From positions 1 through 64,000 of the forward strand of contig JAJTGL010000005.1 of the NCBI GenBank assembly GCA_021297795.1: a stretch of DNA of 64,000 nt, given 5' to 3'. Positions 27,053 through 36,800 of this stretch are shown here, in pieces (the first letter of the stretch is position 1; the number at the start of each line of letters is the position of its first letter). A program made the position numbers and the translations under genes. Below the pieces are notes generated by a model. The model did not search any database and was not told the DNA's origin. It saw only the letters and a program-made list of their open reading frames with translations. The stretch comes from Planctomycetaceae bacterium. Lineage in GTDB: Bacteria > Planctomycetota > Phycisphaerae > Phycisphaerales > SM1A02.

Positions 27053-28264
27053 ATGAACGCAGTCACCCGTTCCGGCAGTTCGCTCGCGCACTCGGCGCGT
27101 CCCCTCGGCATGCACGCCGGCGTCACAGCGCTTGGTGCGTCGATGCTCCTCGCGTCCGTCGGCGCGATGCCCGGCTGCATGCAGCAGATGGATCCGAAGC
27201 AGGCACGCGCGGAGTTCAGTTCCAAGAACCAGTCGATCGCAAACGCGCAGTCTGCCGGCCGGCCGACTCTCGTGCTGCCACCAGTCGGATCGGGCCCGGT
27301 TGAGCTCAGCGCGCCGACGATCGAGACCGGCACCGAGGCTCGCGCCCGCGAGGCGATCGAGATCGCGCGGCTCCAGTCGAACGAGGCGCAGTCGCTCCTT
27401 CGCGCCGCGGCGCGCAGTTCGTGGGCGGCGCTGCGCGCGCACGCGATCGAGGCGGCGGTGGCCAACCCCGAGCTCCTCGCGGAACTCGCGCCGGCTGGTC
27501 TCGCCGACGAGAACCGTGGCGTGCGTTTCGTCACGTGCATGGCCATCGCGGAGAAGCCGAGCGCGGACCTCGCCGTGCTCGTCCAGCCGCTCGTCGCCGA
27601 CGAGAGCGACTCGGTGAAGGCCTCCGCGATGCTCGCACTCAGCCGCTGCGGCAAGTCGATCGATCCGGGCCCGATTGCGGCGATGGCCTTCTCGAACAAT
27701 CCGGAGGTGCGCTCCAACGCGTATCTCGTGCTCGGCGAGATGGGAAACCGCACGGCGGTCCCGCTGATCTACGACTCGCTGACGAAGGGACTCGAACTGG
27801 TCAACCCGGTGCGGGTGCGCCTCATCGGGCTCGCGGCGTCGGAGGCGCTCGTCAAGCTCGGGCAGGCGGGCGAGATCGAACCGATTCGCGCGGCGCTGTT
27901 CGCGCCTCCGGAGCAGTCGGAGCTGACGGTCGTCGCCTGCGGCGCCGTCGGGCGCCTCAAGGACGAGGTCGCGCGTCCGATGCTCGAGCGGCTCCTCACG
28001 GTCGGCGGCGACGCACGCCGTTCGCCGGAGATTCGCCTCTCCGCCGCCACCGCGCTGATGGAACTCGGTGGCAATCCGAAGCTCGCCGTGGCGGTTGCGC
28101 AGGAGTATCTCGGCAACAGCGACCCTCGCATCCGCGCCGTGGTCGCGGTCCTGCTCGGGAAGGCGCGATGCCCGGAGGCGACGACGATTTTGACCAACCT
28201 GATCCGCGACACCGATCCGACCGTGCAGGTCGCGGCGGCGGCGGGCCTCGAGGCGATGGACTGA
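27053..28264 (+). CDS. HEAT-repeat lipoprotein
   Basis: The 403-residue protein begins with a long signal region and a putative lipidated Cys at residue 42 (GAMPGC). This is not a textbook lipobox, so the anchor is likely rather than certain. From about residue 100 to the end there are helical repeats of about 30-40 residues with alternating Ala/Leu-rich helices (VRFVTCMAIAE, VKASAMLALSRCG, VRSNAYLVLGEMG, IRLSAATALMELGG), the HEAT/PBS pattern used for protein binding. GGAGG six bases before ATG 27053 supports the start. It lies 55 bp after lnt, whose product would acylate it. It resembles the repeat part of the lipoprotein at 6734-8635. Confidence 0.75.
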   Translation: MNAVTRSGSSLAHSARPLGMHAGVTALGASMLLASVGAMPGCMQQMDPKQARAEFSSKNQSIANAQSAGRPTLVLPPVGSGPVELSAPTIETGTEARAREAIEIARLQSNEAQSLLRAAARSSWAALRAHAIEAAVANPELLAELAPAGLADENRGVRFVTCMAIAEKPSADLAVLVQPLVADESDSVKASAMLALSRCGKSIDPGPIAAMAFSNNPEVRSNAYLVLGEMGNRTAVPLIYDSLTKGLELVNPVRVRLIGLAASEALVKLGQAGEIEPIRAALFAPPEQSELTVVACGAVGRLKDEVARPMLERLLTVGGDARRSPEIRLSAATALMELGGNPKLAVAVAQEYLGNSDPRIRAVVAVLLGKARCPEATTILTNLIRDTDPTVQVAAAAGLEAMD

Positions 28265-28626
28265 GTCGTGCAGCTGAACCTGCGGCCGGAGGGGACTCCC
28301 GCGGCGAGGCAAGCAGGTAGGTCGACGCGCCCGCCTGGGACGCCTGGCAGAGAACCGTCGCGATGAAACCCGGGAGGTCTCTCCCAAAGTCCTCTCCAAA
28401 CCCCGCATGGCCGATATCCAGCCGTTGACACCCTCGCAGCCTATCGGTACAACACGCAACCTTCCGTCTTTCCGGAGGCTGCCCCGTTTGAGCACCGCGT
28501 TCAAGCGACGGCCCCCCAGACTGTTCTGAAGAGTGTTTCGAGCATCCAACGTCCCGAGTGAGGCGAGTCAGAACGCTTCAGATCGACTCCGGACGAGTTC
28601 CCACCAAGCGACTAGGAACCCAGACC
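28265..28626. other. 362-bp intergenic region before the mre block
   Basis: No gene was found here. It contains one good sigma-70-type promoter (28425-28453), which leaves a leader of about 165 nt before the coiled-coil gene. The long leader is the only such case among the first genes of transcription units here and could hold regulation, but I see no known riboswitch fold. Confidence 0.6.
28425..28453 (+). promoter_or_regulatory. Sigma-70-type promoter of the cell-shape block
   Basis: TTGACA at 28425-28430 and TACAAC at 28448-28453 are separated by 17 bases. This is the best -35/-10 pair in the window. Transcription would start near 28460. Confidence 0.6.
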
Positions 28627-29526
28627 GTGCATGTCCTGACCAAGATCTTCGTCGTCCTCGTTGCGCTCCTGACCGTGGCCATCGTGCCGCTCGTCGCCGT
28701 GAACGCGACGAACGAGAGCTCGTTCAAGCAGAAGTTCAAGGGCGCCGAGAGCCGCGCCGCGACCGCCGAGTCGATGCTCGCGAGCGAGCGCACCTCGTGG
28801 CTGTCGCAGCAGCAGAAGCTCGAGTCTGATCTCCAGTCGGCGAAGGCCGCCGTCGCCGACCTGCAGAAGCAGGTCGAGGCGAAGGCCGCCGCCGCCCGCA
28901 AGGTCGAGGCCGAGCTCGCCGGCACGAAGGCCGCCGCGGCGTCGATCGCCTCGAGCCTCGAGCTGATCGCCCAGAACGACAAGGCGAAGGGTGCGCTCAA
29001 CGAGACGCTCGTCAAGGAGCTGCGCGACCTCCGCACGACCGCGATGGATGCCGAGAAGCGCCTGGTCCAGCTTCAGGAGGCGTTCGATGCCTCGCAGTCG
29101 AGCCTTGAGGTCGCCGACGCCGCTCGTCGCGCCCTTCAGGAAGAGGTCAAGCGTCTGTCCGACGAGAAGGACCGCGCGGTCGCCACGATCGCCGAGTACG
29201 TCGCCAGCGTCGGCGAGCTCGCGAAGGCCCGCGCCGGCGCGGTCGGCGACACGCAGCGCGTCGTCGCCACCCGCAATCTTGCCGCCACCATCATCAACGT
29301 CCGCCGTGGCGACACGGCTCCGCTCGCCGAGATCAACGCCGGTTCCCGCGATGGCATCAAGCCGGGTTGGGTGCTCACCATCGGCGAGGGCAGCACGTTC
29401 ATCGGAAACCTCCGGATCACCGAGGTCGACGTCAACCGCGCGGTTGGCGTGATCGAGCTCGAGGACGCTGCGGCTCGCGGCGAGGTCAAGGTCGGTCAGC
29501 GCGCGATCGCCCGCGCAGGCGAGTGA
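28627..29526 (+). CDS. Membrane-anchored coiled-coil protein upstream of mreB
   Basis: The 299-residue protein has one membrane helix (about residues 4-22), then a coiled coil to about residue 210 rich in Lys/Glu/Ala. A small predicted beta domain follows, with ATIINVRRGD, INAGSRDGIKPGWVLTI and a Val-rich end. The fold plan (anchor, coil, beta domain with a NAGSRDGI motif) resembles MreC, whose beta domain in this window also contains INAGSRHGVV. Sequence similarity outside that motif is low. GTG 28627 is chosen because it sits right before the membrane helix, with AGGA 11 bases upstream. A second gene of 59 residues follows. A role in envelope shape is inferred from position and architecture. 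Confidence 0.75.
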   Translation: MHVLTKIFVVLVALLTVAIVPLVAVNATNESSFKQKFKGAESRAATAESMLASERTSWLSQQQKLESDLQSAKAAVADLQKQVEAKAAAARKVEAELAGTKAAAASIASSLELIAQNDKAKGALNETLVKELRDLRTTAMDAEKRLVQLQEAFDASQSSLEVADAARRALQEEVKRLSDEKDRAVATIAEYVASVGELAKARAGAVGDTQRVVATRNLAATIINVRRGDTAPLAEINAGSRDGIKPGWVLTIGEGSTFIGNLRITEVDVNRAVGVIELEDAAARGEVKVGQRAIARAGE

Positions 29527-29565
29527 CGGCGGAACCAGGCGTTTCCCGCCAGAACTGGAGTTTCC

Positions 29566-29745
29566 ATGGCCAAGACCACTAGCAAGGCTCGATCGACCGG
29601 CGGCGACATGACCGTCTACACCGTGCTTCTCGTCGTCACCGCGCTCGTGCTCGTCGGCGGCATCGGGGTCCTCTGGGTCTCGAACGTCGGGCAGCTCGAA
29701 GCGGCCGGACAGTCGGACGGGATGCCGTTCTCCCCGATTCGCTGA
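29566..29745 (+). CDS. 59-residue single-pass membrane peptide
   Basis: This small gene starts at ATG 29566 with GGAG five bases upstream and ends at TGA 29743-29745. The product has a basic, Thr/Ser-rich N-terminus, a single membrane helix (about residues 17-38, VYTVLLVVTALVLVGGIGVLW) and a short polar tail. It lies 39 bp after the coiled-coil gene and before a strong terminator, so the two form an operon. Codon use matches the neighbours. No family is recognised. It may assist the coiled-coil protein in the membrane. Confidence 0.7.
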   Translation: MAKTTSKARSTGGDMTVYTVLLVVTALVLVGGIGVLWVSNVGQLEAAGQSDGMPFSPIR

Positions 29746-29832
29746 CGTGACTCGCTGACATGCTTTGCCGACGCAGCGAGCCGAGTTGATCGGCGACGTG
29801 TCGCCAATCCCCAACCTTCCAGAAGTGTTGAA

Positions 29833-29865
29833 GGCGCCGCCCGCGGCCGAATCGCGGGCGGCGCC
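29833..29865 (+). terminator. Rho-independent terminator after the 59-residue gene
   Basis: A perfect 13-bp GC-rich stem (GGCGCCGCCCGCG and its complement) with a 7-nt loop is followed by TCTTTCG. It separates the upstream pair from mreB. Confidence 0.85.
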
Positions 29866-29898
29866 TCTTTCGTCTCACCCATGTTGTCGGGGGCGTGC

Positions 29899-29904
29899 TA
29901 CGCT
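29899..29904 (+). promoter_or_regulatory. Extended -10 of the mreBCD operon
   Basis: TGC followed by TACGCT, the same TGCTACNCT form found before tRNA-Asp and tRNA-Arg. Transcription would start near 29911. Confidence 0.5.
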
Positions 29905-29981
29905 CCGCGCTGCGAAGGGCCGTGCGGGGCCGTGACGGGTGCCCGCGGTGAACACTCATCGTGGAGAGTTAGGGAGATACC

Positions 29982-31034
29982 GTGATCCTTCAGAAACTGC
30001 TCGGTTGGTTCAGCGTCGACATGGGGATCGACCTTGGCACCTGCAACACGCTCGTGTGCGTGCGGGGCCAGGGCATCGTGCTCAACGAGCCGTCGGTCGT
30101 CGCTGTCCGAAAGGGAACCAACCGGGTCCTCAAGAACGGCACCGCCGTCGGTACCGCCGCCAAGGAGATGCTCGGCAAGACCCCGGGCACCATCAGCGCC
30201 ATCCGCCCGATGAAGGATGGCGTGATCTCCGACTTCGAAGTGACCGAGGCGATGCTCGCCTACTTCATCCGCAAGGTGACCGGCCGGAGCCGACTCATCG
30301 CGCCGCGCGTCGTGATCGCCGTTCCTTCCGGCATCACCGCTGTCGAGAAGCGGGCCGTCTTCGACAGCGCCGGTCGTGCCGGCGCACGCGAGGTGTTCCT
30401 CCTCGAGGAGCCGATGGCGGCGGCGATGGGTGCCGGTCTTCCCGTGGCCGACCCGACCGCGAACATGATCGTCGACATCGGTGGCGGTACGACCGACGTC
30501 GCCATCATCTCGCTCGGTGGCATGGTCACATGCGAATCGCTGCGCGTCGCCGGCGACGAGTTCGACGAGGCGATCATCAACCACATGAAGAAGAACTACG
30601 GCCTGCTGATCGGCGAGCAGACCGCCGAGCGCATCAAGATCGAGATCGGCAGCGTCGCACCGCTCGCGAAAGAGCTCACGATGGACGTGCGTGGCCAGAA
30701 CATGGTCTCCGGACTTCCGCAGAAGGTCGTGGTCGGGAGCGAGGAGATCCGCGAGGCGCTGCTCGAGCCGGTCGGACAGATCGTCGACACGGTGCTGCGC
30801 ACGCTCGAAAATGCCGAGGCGGAACTGAGCGCTGACCTCGTGGAGAACGGAGTCGTCCTCGCGGGTGGCGGCGCGCTTCTCCGTGGCATCGACAAGGTCA
30901 TCGAGGAGCGGACGGGCCTGACCGTGCGCGTCGCCGACGATCCGCTCACGTGCGTCGCCCGCGGTACCTCCACCTACCTCGAGCATCTCGAGGAGTGGAA
31001 GGCAACCCTCGTGAGCGACGTCGACGACGGCTGA
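29982..31034 (+). CDS. mreB: Rod-shape actin homologue MreB
   Basis: The 350-residue actin-like ATPase polymerises under the membrane and guides wall synthesis. Motifs are GIDLGTCNTLV (phosphate 1), DIGGGTTDVAI (phosphate 2), VLAGGGALLRG (adenosine) and the GEQTAERIKIEIGS segment. Length is normal. GTG 29982 has AGGGAG five bases upstream. It is the first gene of mreBCD. Its presence indicates a directed wall-synthesis system, notable because some planctomycetes were long thought to lack a normal wall. Confidence 0.97.
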   Translation: MILQKLLGWFSVDMGIDLGTCNTLVCVRGQGIVLNEPSVVAVRKGTNRVLKNGTAVGTAAKEMLGKTPGTISAIRPMKDGVISDFEVTEAMLAYFIRKVTGRSRLIAPRVVIAVPSGITAVEKRAVFDSAGRAGAREVFLLEEPMAAAMGAGLPVADPTANMIVDIGGGTTDVAIISLGGMVTCESLRVAGDEFDEAIINHMKKNYGLLIGEQTAERIKIEIGSVAPLAKELTMDVRGQNMVSGLPQKVVVGSEEIREALLEPVGQIVDTVLRTLENAEAELSADLVENGVVLAGGGALLRGIDKVIEERTGLTVRVADDPLTCVARGTSTYLEHLEEWKATLVSDVDDG

Positions 31035-31117
31035 TGCCTTGTCGGACCTGCGGGGCATGATCGGCGCGATGGACGCGGATCGATCGCCCGGACCGCAACC
31101 CCATCGAGCGTGCGAAC

Positions 31118-32011
31118 ATGCTCCCGGCCCGCGTGCAACATCTCCTCACCGGCCGACGTCTCGACTGGACGCTGCTCGCGTGCGCGCTCATCGTGTCGGT
31201 CGCGCCCGTCCGGCTGCTGCGGCCATGGACGAATCTCGTGCTGGTGCCGTTCGTTCCTGTCACGCATCTCGGGACGTCCCTCCGCGATCGCATCCGTCCC
31301 TCGATCGAGTCCTTCGATCCGAAGTCGCCCGAGACCATCGCCCTCGAGGCCGAGGTCGAGCGCATGCGCACGCTCTACGAGACGAGCCGGCTCGATGCCT
31401 TGCGGCTCGAGGAGGTGATCCGCGGCCTGCAGGCGACGAGCACGCGCGCCGGCGGCGGTGCGCTGCTCGACGTCGGCGCGACGACCGCGTCGGTGGTCGC
31501 GGGCGATCCGAACGGTCCTCACGGCGTGGTGCGCATCAACGCCGGATCGCGACATGGCGTCGTCGCGGGAAGCGCGGTCTTCGTGGGTGGGGACGTCTTC
31601 GCCGGCCTGGTGAGCGAGGACGTCGGCGCGTTCATCTCGACGGTCCTACCATCGACGCGGCTTCCGAGCATCGGATGCCGGCTCTTCCCGGCGGAGGGGA
31701 GCGATCCAGCGCGTCCGGTCGCGATCGCCCCGGGCGCGGTGCTCAAGCCGACGGGTCGCGGTACGTGGACCGCGGAGGTCGCGAGTGCCGGCGAGATCGC
31801 CGTCGGCATGGTCGCGCGTGTCACCGACGAACGACTGCCGCGCTCCGCGCTCGGTGCGCGCGTCGGCCGGATCGTCGCGGTCGAGCCGATCGAGCAGGTC
31901 CCGCTAGCGCGACGCATCGAGGTCGAGCCGATCACGGAGGCGCGCGACGCGATCTCGGCGGTCGTTGTGATCGAACGAAGGTCGGACGGCGGCGTAGGGG
32001 GACCACGATGA
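31118..32011 (+). CDS. mreC: Rod-shape protein MreC
   Basis: The 297-residue protein has one N-terminal membrane helix (about 17-45), a coiled coil (about 75-105) and a two-lobed beta domain with VRINAGSRHGVVAGSAVF and LGARVGRIVAVEP. This is the family architecture; MreC links MreB to the wall-synthesis enzymes. It starts 83 bp after mreB and its stop overlaps the mreD start as ATGA. Length is close to typical (270-370). Confidence 0.88.
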   Translation: MLPARVQHLLTGRRLDWTLLACALIVSVAPVRLLRPWTNLVLVPFVPVTHLGTSLRDRIRPSIESFDPKSPETIALEAEVERMRTLYETSRLDALRLEEVIRGLQATSTRAGGGALLDVGATTASVVAGDPNGPHGVVRINAGSRHGVVAGSAVFVGGDVFAGLVSEDVGAFISTVLPSTRLPSIGCRLFPAEGSDPARPVAIAPGAVLKPTGRGTWTAEVASAGEIAVGMVARVTDERLPRSALGARVGRIVAVEPIEQVPLARRIEVEPITEARDAISAVVVIERRSDGGVGGPR

Positions 32012-32589
32012 GGTGGAGCGTTCATCTGCTCGCGGTGCTGCTCGCGGCGGCGCTCGACGCCGGCCTGGGCGGTCTGTTCGAGATCGGATCGATCCGCGCC
32101 AGCATCCTTCCGTCGGTCGTTGTGTTCGTCGCGCTCACGGCGCCGAAGCGGATCGTGCTGCGCGCGGCGATGGCGGGTGGGCTGGCCTGCGACCTCTTCG
32201 CCCCGACCGTGCTCGCCGACGGCTCGGCGCTGGTCGTTCCCGGCCCGCACATCCTCGCCTTCGCGCTCGGCGCGGCCGCGGTGGTCCCGCTGCGCGGGCT
32301 CCTCTACCGCCAGAATCCCGTGTCGAACGCCGCTGCGGTCGTCGTCTTCTCGGCGTTCGCCGCCCTCGGATGGATCTCGATCTCGATCGTCCGCAGCGCG
32401 GTGCTCGGGTCGGCGGTCCCCTGGTGGCCTGCGTCGGGGGTCGGCGAACTGCTCGTGCAGCTGATGTCGGCGCTCGCCGACGGGGTGCTCGGACTCGTCG
32501 TCTTCTGGGTGCTGACGCGCACGAAGCCGATCTGGGGATTCGAATCGAAGACGCGGCTTGCGCCGGGTATGGCGCGCGAAGGCCTCTGA
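32008..32589 (+). CDS. mreD: Rod-shape membrane protein MreD
   Basis: The 193-residue protein is almost entirely membrane helices (about five), with a short basic C-terminus. Sequence is poorly conserved in this family, so the call rests on size, hydrophobic profile and coupling to mreC by the ATGA overlap. The start ATG 32008 was chosen by this overlap; the longer open frame upstream is antisense-like shadow inside mreC. Confidence 0.8.
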   Translation: MRWSVHLLAVLLAAALDAGLGGLFEIGSIRASILPSVVVFVALTAPKRIVLRAAMAGGLACDLFAPTVLADGSALVVPGPHILAFALGAAAVVPLRGLLYRQNPVSNAAAVVVFSAFAALGWISISIVRSAVLGSAVPWWPASGVGELLVQLMSALADGVLGLVVFWVLTRTKPIWGFESKTRLAPGMAREGL

Positions 32590-32620
32590 CGCGCCCGCCG
32601 TCGCCCGGGATTCGGAACGG

Positions 32621-32626
32621 TACAGT
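32621..32626 (+). promoter_or_regulatory. -10-like hexamer before the GlmU-like gene
   Basis: TACAGT ends six bases before ATG 32633, predicting a leaderless mRNA. Confidence 0.5.
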
Positions 32627-32632
32627 GCGGCC

Positions 32633-33868
32633 ATGGCTCAGGACCGCGCACAGGCTCCGCTCGTCGTCTTCGATGATGGCAGGGGCACCTTCGGACCGCT
32701 CGTCGATCTTCGCGCCGCCTTCGAACTGCGCGCGGGTCTCGGAACGCTGCTCGAACGCCTCGAGCGCGCGCTCGGTCGCCGCGCCGACGCCCTCGCGTGC
32801 GATGCATCGATCGCCGACGTCGTCCGCGAGAATCTCGGTCGCCCGGTCAACGTGCTGCCGGAGGCGTCGTCGATCCTCCTCGTGAACGGCAGGCTTCTCA
32901 CGCCGTCCGCCGCGCGCGTCCCCGAGGGAGCGGTGCACGTCGCCTCCGACGGGACGCTGGTCGCCGGTTGGTTCTCGCGGGCGGACGCCGAGCGGGTGCT
33001 CGCCGATCGCGGCCAGATGGGCGGTCGGGCCGGTGGTGGGGCCCTGGCGTCGTCCGCGCGTCTCGCGTCGACGCCCTGGGACGTCGCGACATCGATCGCG
33101 ACCACGCTCGACGAGGATCTCCGGCTCTTCCCGCAGCCGGTTTGCCGCGCGCTCCGGCCGGATGAAGGGCAGTCTTTCGGAACACATCCGATCGCGATCG
33201 ACCCGAGCGCCTCGATCGGGCCGCTCGCGGTCATCGACGCGTCGAAGGGGCCCGTCGTGATCGGGCCGAACGTCGTCGTGCGTCCGCTCGCCGTCCTCGT
33301 CGGTCCCTGCGCCGTCCTCGACGGAAGCACGGTCGCCGAGCGATCGCTTCTCAAGGCGTCGACCGTCATCGGTCCGCACTGCCGCGCGGGCGGCGAGATC
33401 GGCGGAACCATCTTCCAGGGCTACTCGAACAAGTCGCACGACGGCCATCTCGGCGACAGCTTCGTCGGCGAGTGGGTGAACATCGGCGCAGGCAGCGACA
33501 ACTCGAATCTCCTCAACACCTACGGCGAGGTGATCGTGCGCCTCGAGCCCGACGGCGGACTGATGAAGACCGGGCGCCAGTTCTGGGGCGCGGTGCTCGG
33601 CGATCACGTCAAGCTCGCGATCGGCACGCGACTCATGACCGGCACCACGATCGGCACCGGCGCGATGATCGCCTCGTCGCGCTCGCCCGCGACGCTCGTC
33701 CCGCGATTCTCGTGGCTCACCGATCACGCCGACGGCGCGAAGAGCTTCCGCATCGACAAATTCCTCGAGACCGCGCGCGCGATGATGTCGCGCCGGGGGA
33801 AGGCGCCAGGCGCCGCCGCCGAAGCGCGTCTCCGGGCGCTCCACGCCCGCTGTGCGGGGGGCGCATGA
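32633..33868 (+). CDS. GlmU-like sugar nucleotidyltransferase with left-handed beta-helix
   Basis: The 411-residue protein has an N-terminal part without the usual GXGTRM pyrophosphorylase motif, instead beginning LVVFDDGRG, which is typical of the putative sugar nucleotidyltransferase (GlmU_N-like) group. Residues 180-360 form a left-handed beta-helix with hexapeptide repeats (IGPLAVI, VIGPNVVV, VIGPHCR, TIGTGAMI) and the acetyltransferase-like YSNKSHDGHLGDS and NSNLLNTYGE segments. The family probably makes an activated sugar for envelope polymers, but the substrate is unknown. It is coupled to polA by an ATGA overlap, an arrangement without obvious functional meaning. Confidence 0.8.
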   Translation: MAQDRAQAPLVVFDDGRGTFGPLVDLRAAFELRAGLGTLLERLERALGRRADALACDASIADVVRENLGRPVNVLPEASSILLVNGRLLTPSAARVPEGAVHVASDGTLVAGWFSRADAERVLADRGQMGGRAGGGALASSARLASTPWDVATSIATTLDEDLRLFPQPVCRALRPDEGQSFGTHPIAIDPSASIGPLAVIDASKGPVVIGPNVVVRPLAVLVGPCAVLDGSTVAERSLLKASTVIGPHCRAGGEIGGTIFQGYSNKSHDGHLGDSFVGEWVNIGAGSDNSNLLNTYGEVIVRLEPDGGLMKTGRQFWGAVLGDHVKLAIGTRLMTGTTIGTGAMIASSRSPATLVPRFSWLTDHADGAKSFRIDKFLETARAMMSRRGKAPGAAAEARLRALHARCAGGA

Positions 33869-36800
33869 CGGCGGGCGATCCGGCACCGCAGACGCCGACG
33901 GCGATCGGCCCGCACTGCGCGATCGTCGACGGACACGCGCAGTTCTTCCGTGCGTACTACGCGATCCGCGGGGGGCTTTCGAGCTCGGTGACCGGCGAGC
34001 CCACGAATCTCGTCTTCGGGTTCCTCTCGATGCTCTTCGCGTACGTCCGGAGCCAGCGGCCGACGGAGCTCGTGGTCGTGATCGACGCGGCGGGCGACAA
34101 GGAGACGTTCCGCTCCGAGCTCTACCCCGAGTACAAGGCCCACCGCGATCCCGCGCCCGAGGACTTCCACCCGCGGGTCGAGCGCTGCCTCGAGGCGCTG
34201 CGCCTGATGGGCATTCCCGTGCTGGCGATCGAAGGCGTCGAGGCCGACGATGTGATCGCGACCGTCGTCCGGCGCATGCGCCGCACGCAGCCCGACGAGC
34301 GCATCCGGATGCTGAGCCGCGACAAGGACCTCGCGCAGCTCGTCGATGCGAAGGTCACCCTCTTCGATCCGCAGAAGGGCGGCGACCTCGGACTCGAGCA
34401 TCTGTTCGACTCGAAGGGCGTGCGACCCGATCAGGTCATCGATCTCCTGGCGTTGATGGGAGACAGCGCGGACAACGTGCCTGGCGTGCCGGGCGTCGGG
34501 CCGAAGACGGCCGCCGCGCTGCTCGCCGAGTACGGCTCGATCGAGGGCATCTACGAGAACCTCGCGAAGATCAAGGGAAAGCGCGGCGAGACGCTCGCCG
34601 CGAGCCGCGACCTCGTCGACCTCTCGCGCAAGCTCGTCACGCTGAAGGATGACTGCGAGTTTCCCTTCGACGATGCGAGCGCGAGGTTCGAGCCGTCGCG
34701 CTGCGATCTGCCGAAGCTGCTCGAGCTGCTCCGCGTGCTTGGTTTCAGCCGCCTGCAGTCGGAGGCGAAGGAGATCTTCGCGGCCAAGGGCGAGCGCGAC
34801 GACCCCGGGGCGCCCGTCGACGGCGCGACGGAAGCGCGCGTGCCTTCGGGAGGTGCGGGGTCGCGCAGCGGGGGCTCCAGAAGCACGGCCTCCAGAAGCG
34901 GGGGCTCAAGCAGCGGGGGCTCAAGCAGCGGAGGAGCGAGAGGCGCGCGATCGAAGTCCGGAGCGGGCGGCGCGCACGACGACGATTCCGAGTTCACCGG
35001 ACTTTTCGGTGCGCAGCCTGCGCAGGCCCCGGCCGCGTCGTCCGAGGACGCCACGCGTTCCTCGCGACACGAGAACGCCCTCTTCGGCACGCTCTTCGAC
35101 GCGGTTGCCGCGAGCGAGGGGCCGCCGGTTTCCGCTCGTCCGATGCGTGTGCGGGTGGCGCGCACCGAGGCAGATCTCGTCGAACTGGTCGCCCTGCTGC
35201 GCGCAGCGAAGCGATTCGCTTTCGATACCGAGACCGACTCGCTGATCCTCCCGGTCGCGCGGCTCGTCGGGCTGAGCTTCGCCACGCAGGAGGGCGAGGC
35301 GTGGTACGTGCCCGTCCGGTCGCCCGATCCCCAGTCGCATCTCGCGACGGCGGAGGTGCTCGCGAAGCTCGGGCCGGTGCTCGCCGACCACGCGCTCGGC
35401 AAGATCGGACACAACCTGAAGTTCGACTGCGCGGTCCTTGCGAACCACGGCATCGCGCTCGGAGGGATCGTCGGCGACTCGATGATCGCCAGCTACCTCG
35501 TGGATCCGACGCGGCCTTCGCACGGACTCGATGCCACGTGCGAGCACGTGCTCGGCATCCGGCCGATCCCGATCGAGGCTGTGCTTGGCGCACGAGGGCC
35601 TGGACAACGGCGTTTCGACGAGGCGCCGCTCGAGATCGCGGCGCCGTACGCGGCGGAGGATGCCGAGATCGCGCTCGCGCTGTGCGAACGGCTCGAGGCC
35701 GTGCTTGGGGAACGCGGACAGCGCGGGCTCTACGACGACATCGAGATCCCGCTCGTTCCGGTGCTTGCGCGGATGGAACGCGCCGGGATCCGCATCGATC
35801 GGGACGAACTGGGCACGCAGCGGCGCGCCCTCGAGGTCCGGCTGTCGAAGCTCCGCGACGAGATCGCGTCGGGCGCGCCGTGGCCGTTCAATCCCGACAG
35901 TCCGAAGCAGCTCTCGCAGGTCCTCTTCAACGCGCCCGACGCGGAGCCACCGGGCCTCGGCCTGCGGATCCTGAAGCGGACGACCACGGGCGCGAGCACC
36001 GACAGCGAGGTGCTCGAGAAGCTCGCGGAGGATCCGGCGTGCCACTCGAAGCTGCCCGAGCAGATCCTCGAGTACCGGCAGTTCGCGAAGCTCGTGGGGA
36101 CGTACCTCAAGGCGCTCGACGCAGCAGTCCTGCCCGAGACCGGCCGCATCCACTGCTCGTTCCACCAGACGGGCACCGCGACGGGCCGGCTCTCGTCGAG
36201 CGAGCCGAACCTCCAGAACATTCCGATCCGCACCGAGGTCGGAGCCGCGATCCGTCGTGCCTTCGTCGCCGGTGAGGGGATGACGTTCGTGAGCGCCGAC
36301 TACTCGCAGATCGAGCTGCGGTTCCTGGCGCACTTCTCCGAGGATCCCGGACTCTGCGAGGCGTTCGCGCGCGGCGAGGACATTCACCGCGCCGTCGCGG
36401 CGCAGGTGTTCGGCGTGGCGCTCGACCAGGTCGACGACACCCAGCGCTCCGCGGCCAAGATGGTGAACTTCGGCATCGTCTACGGGATCACCGCATCGGG
36501 CCTCGCGCGCCGCCTCGGTCCGGGGTGGACGGTCGCCCGCGCGAAGGAGATCATCGAGAGCTACCGGGCGCGCTTCCGGGGGATCGACAGTTTCCTCGAC
36601 CGTTGCGTCGAGGATGCGAAGCGGACGGGTCACGCCACGACGATCGCCGGCCGCCGCCGGCCGATCCCGCAGATCGAGTCGCGCAATCCGGCGGAGCGCG
36701 CCTTCGGCGAGCGGGTCGCCATCAACACGGTCGTGCAGGGTTCGGCGGCCGACCTGATCAAGCTCGCGATGGTCCGCCTCGATGCGGCGCTGGCGGCGAG

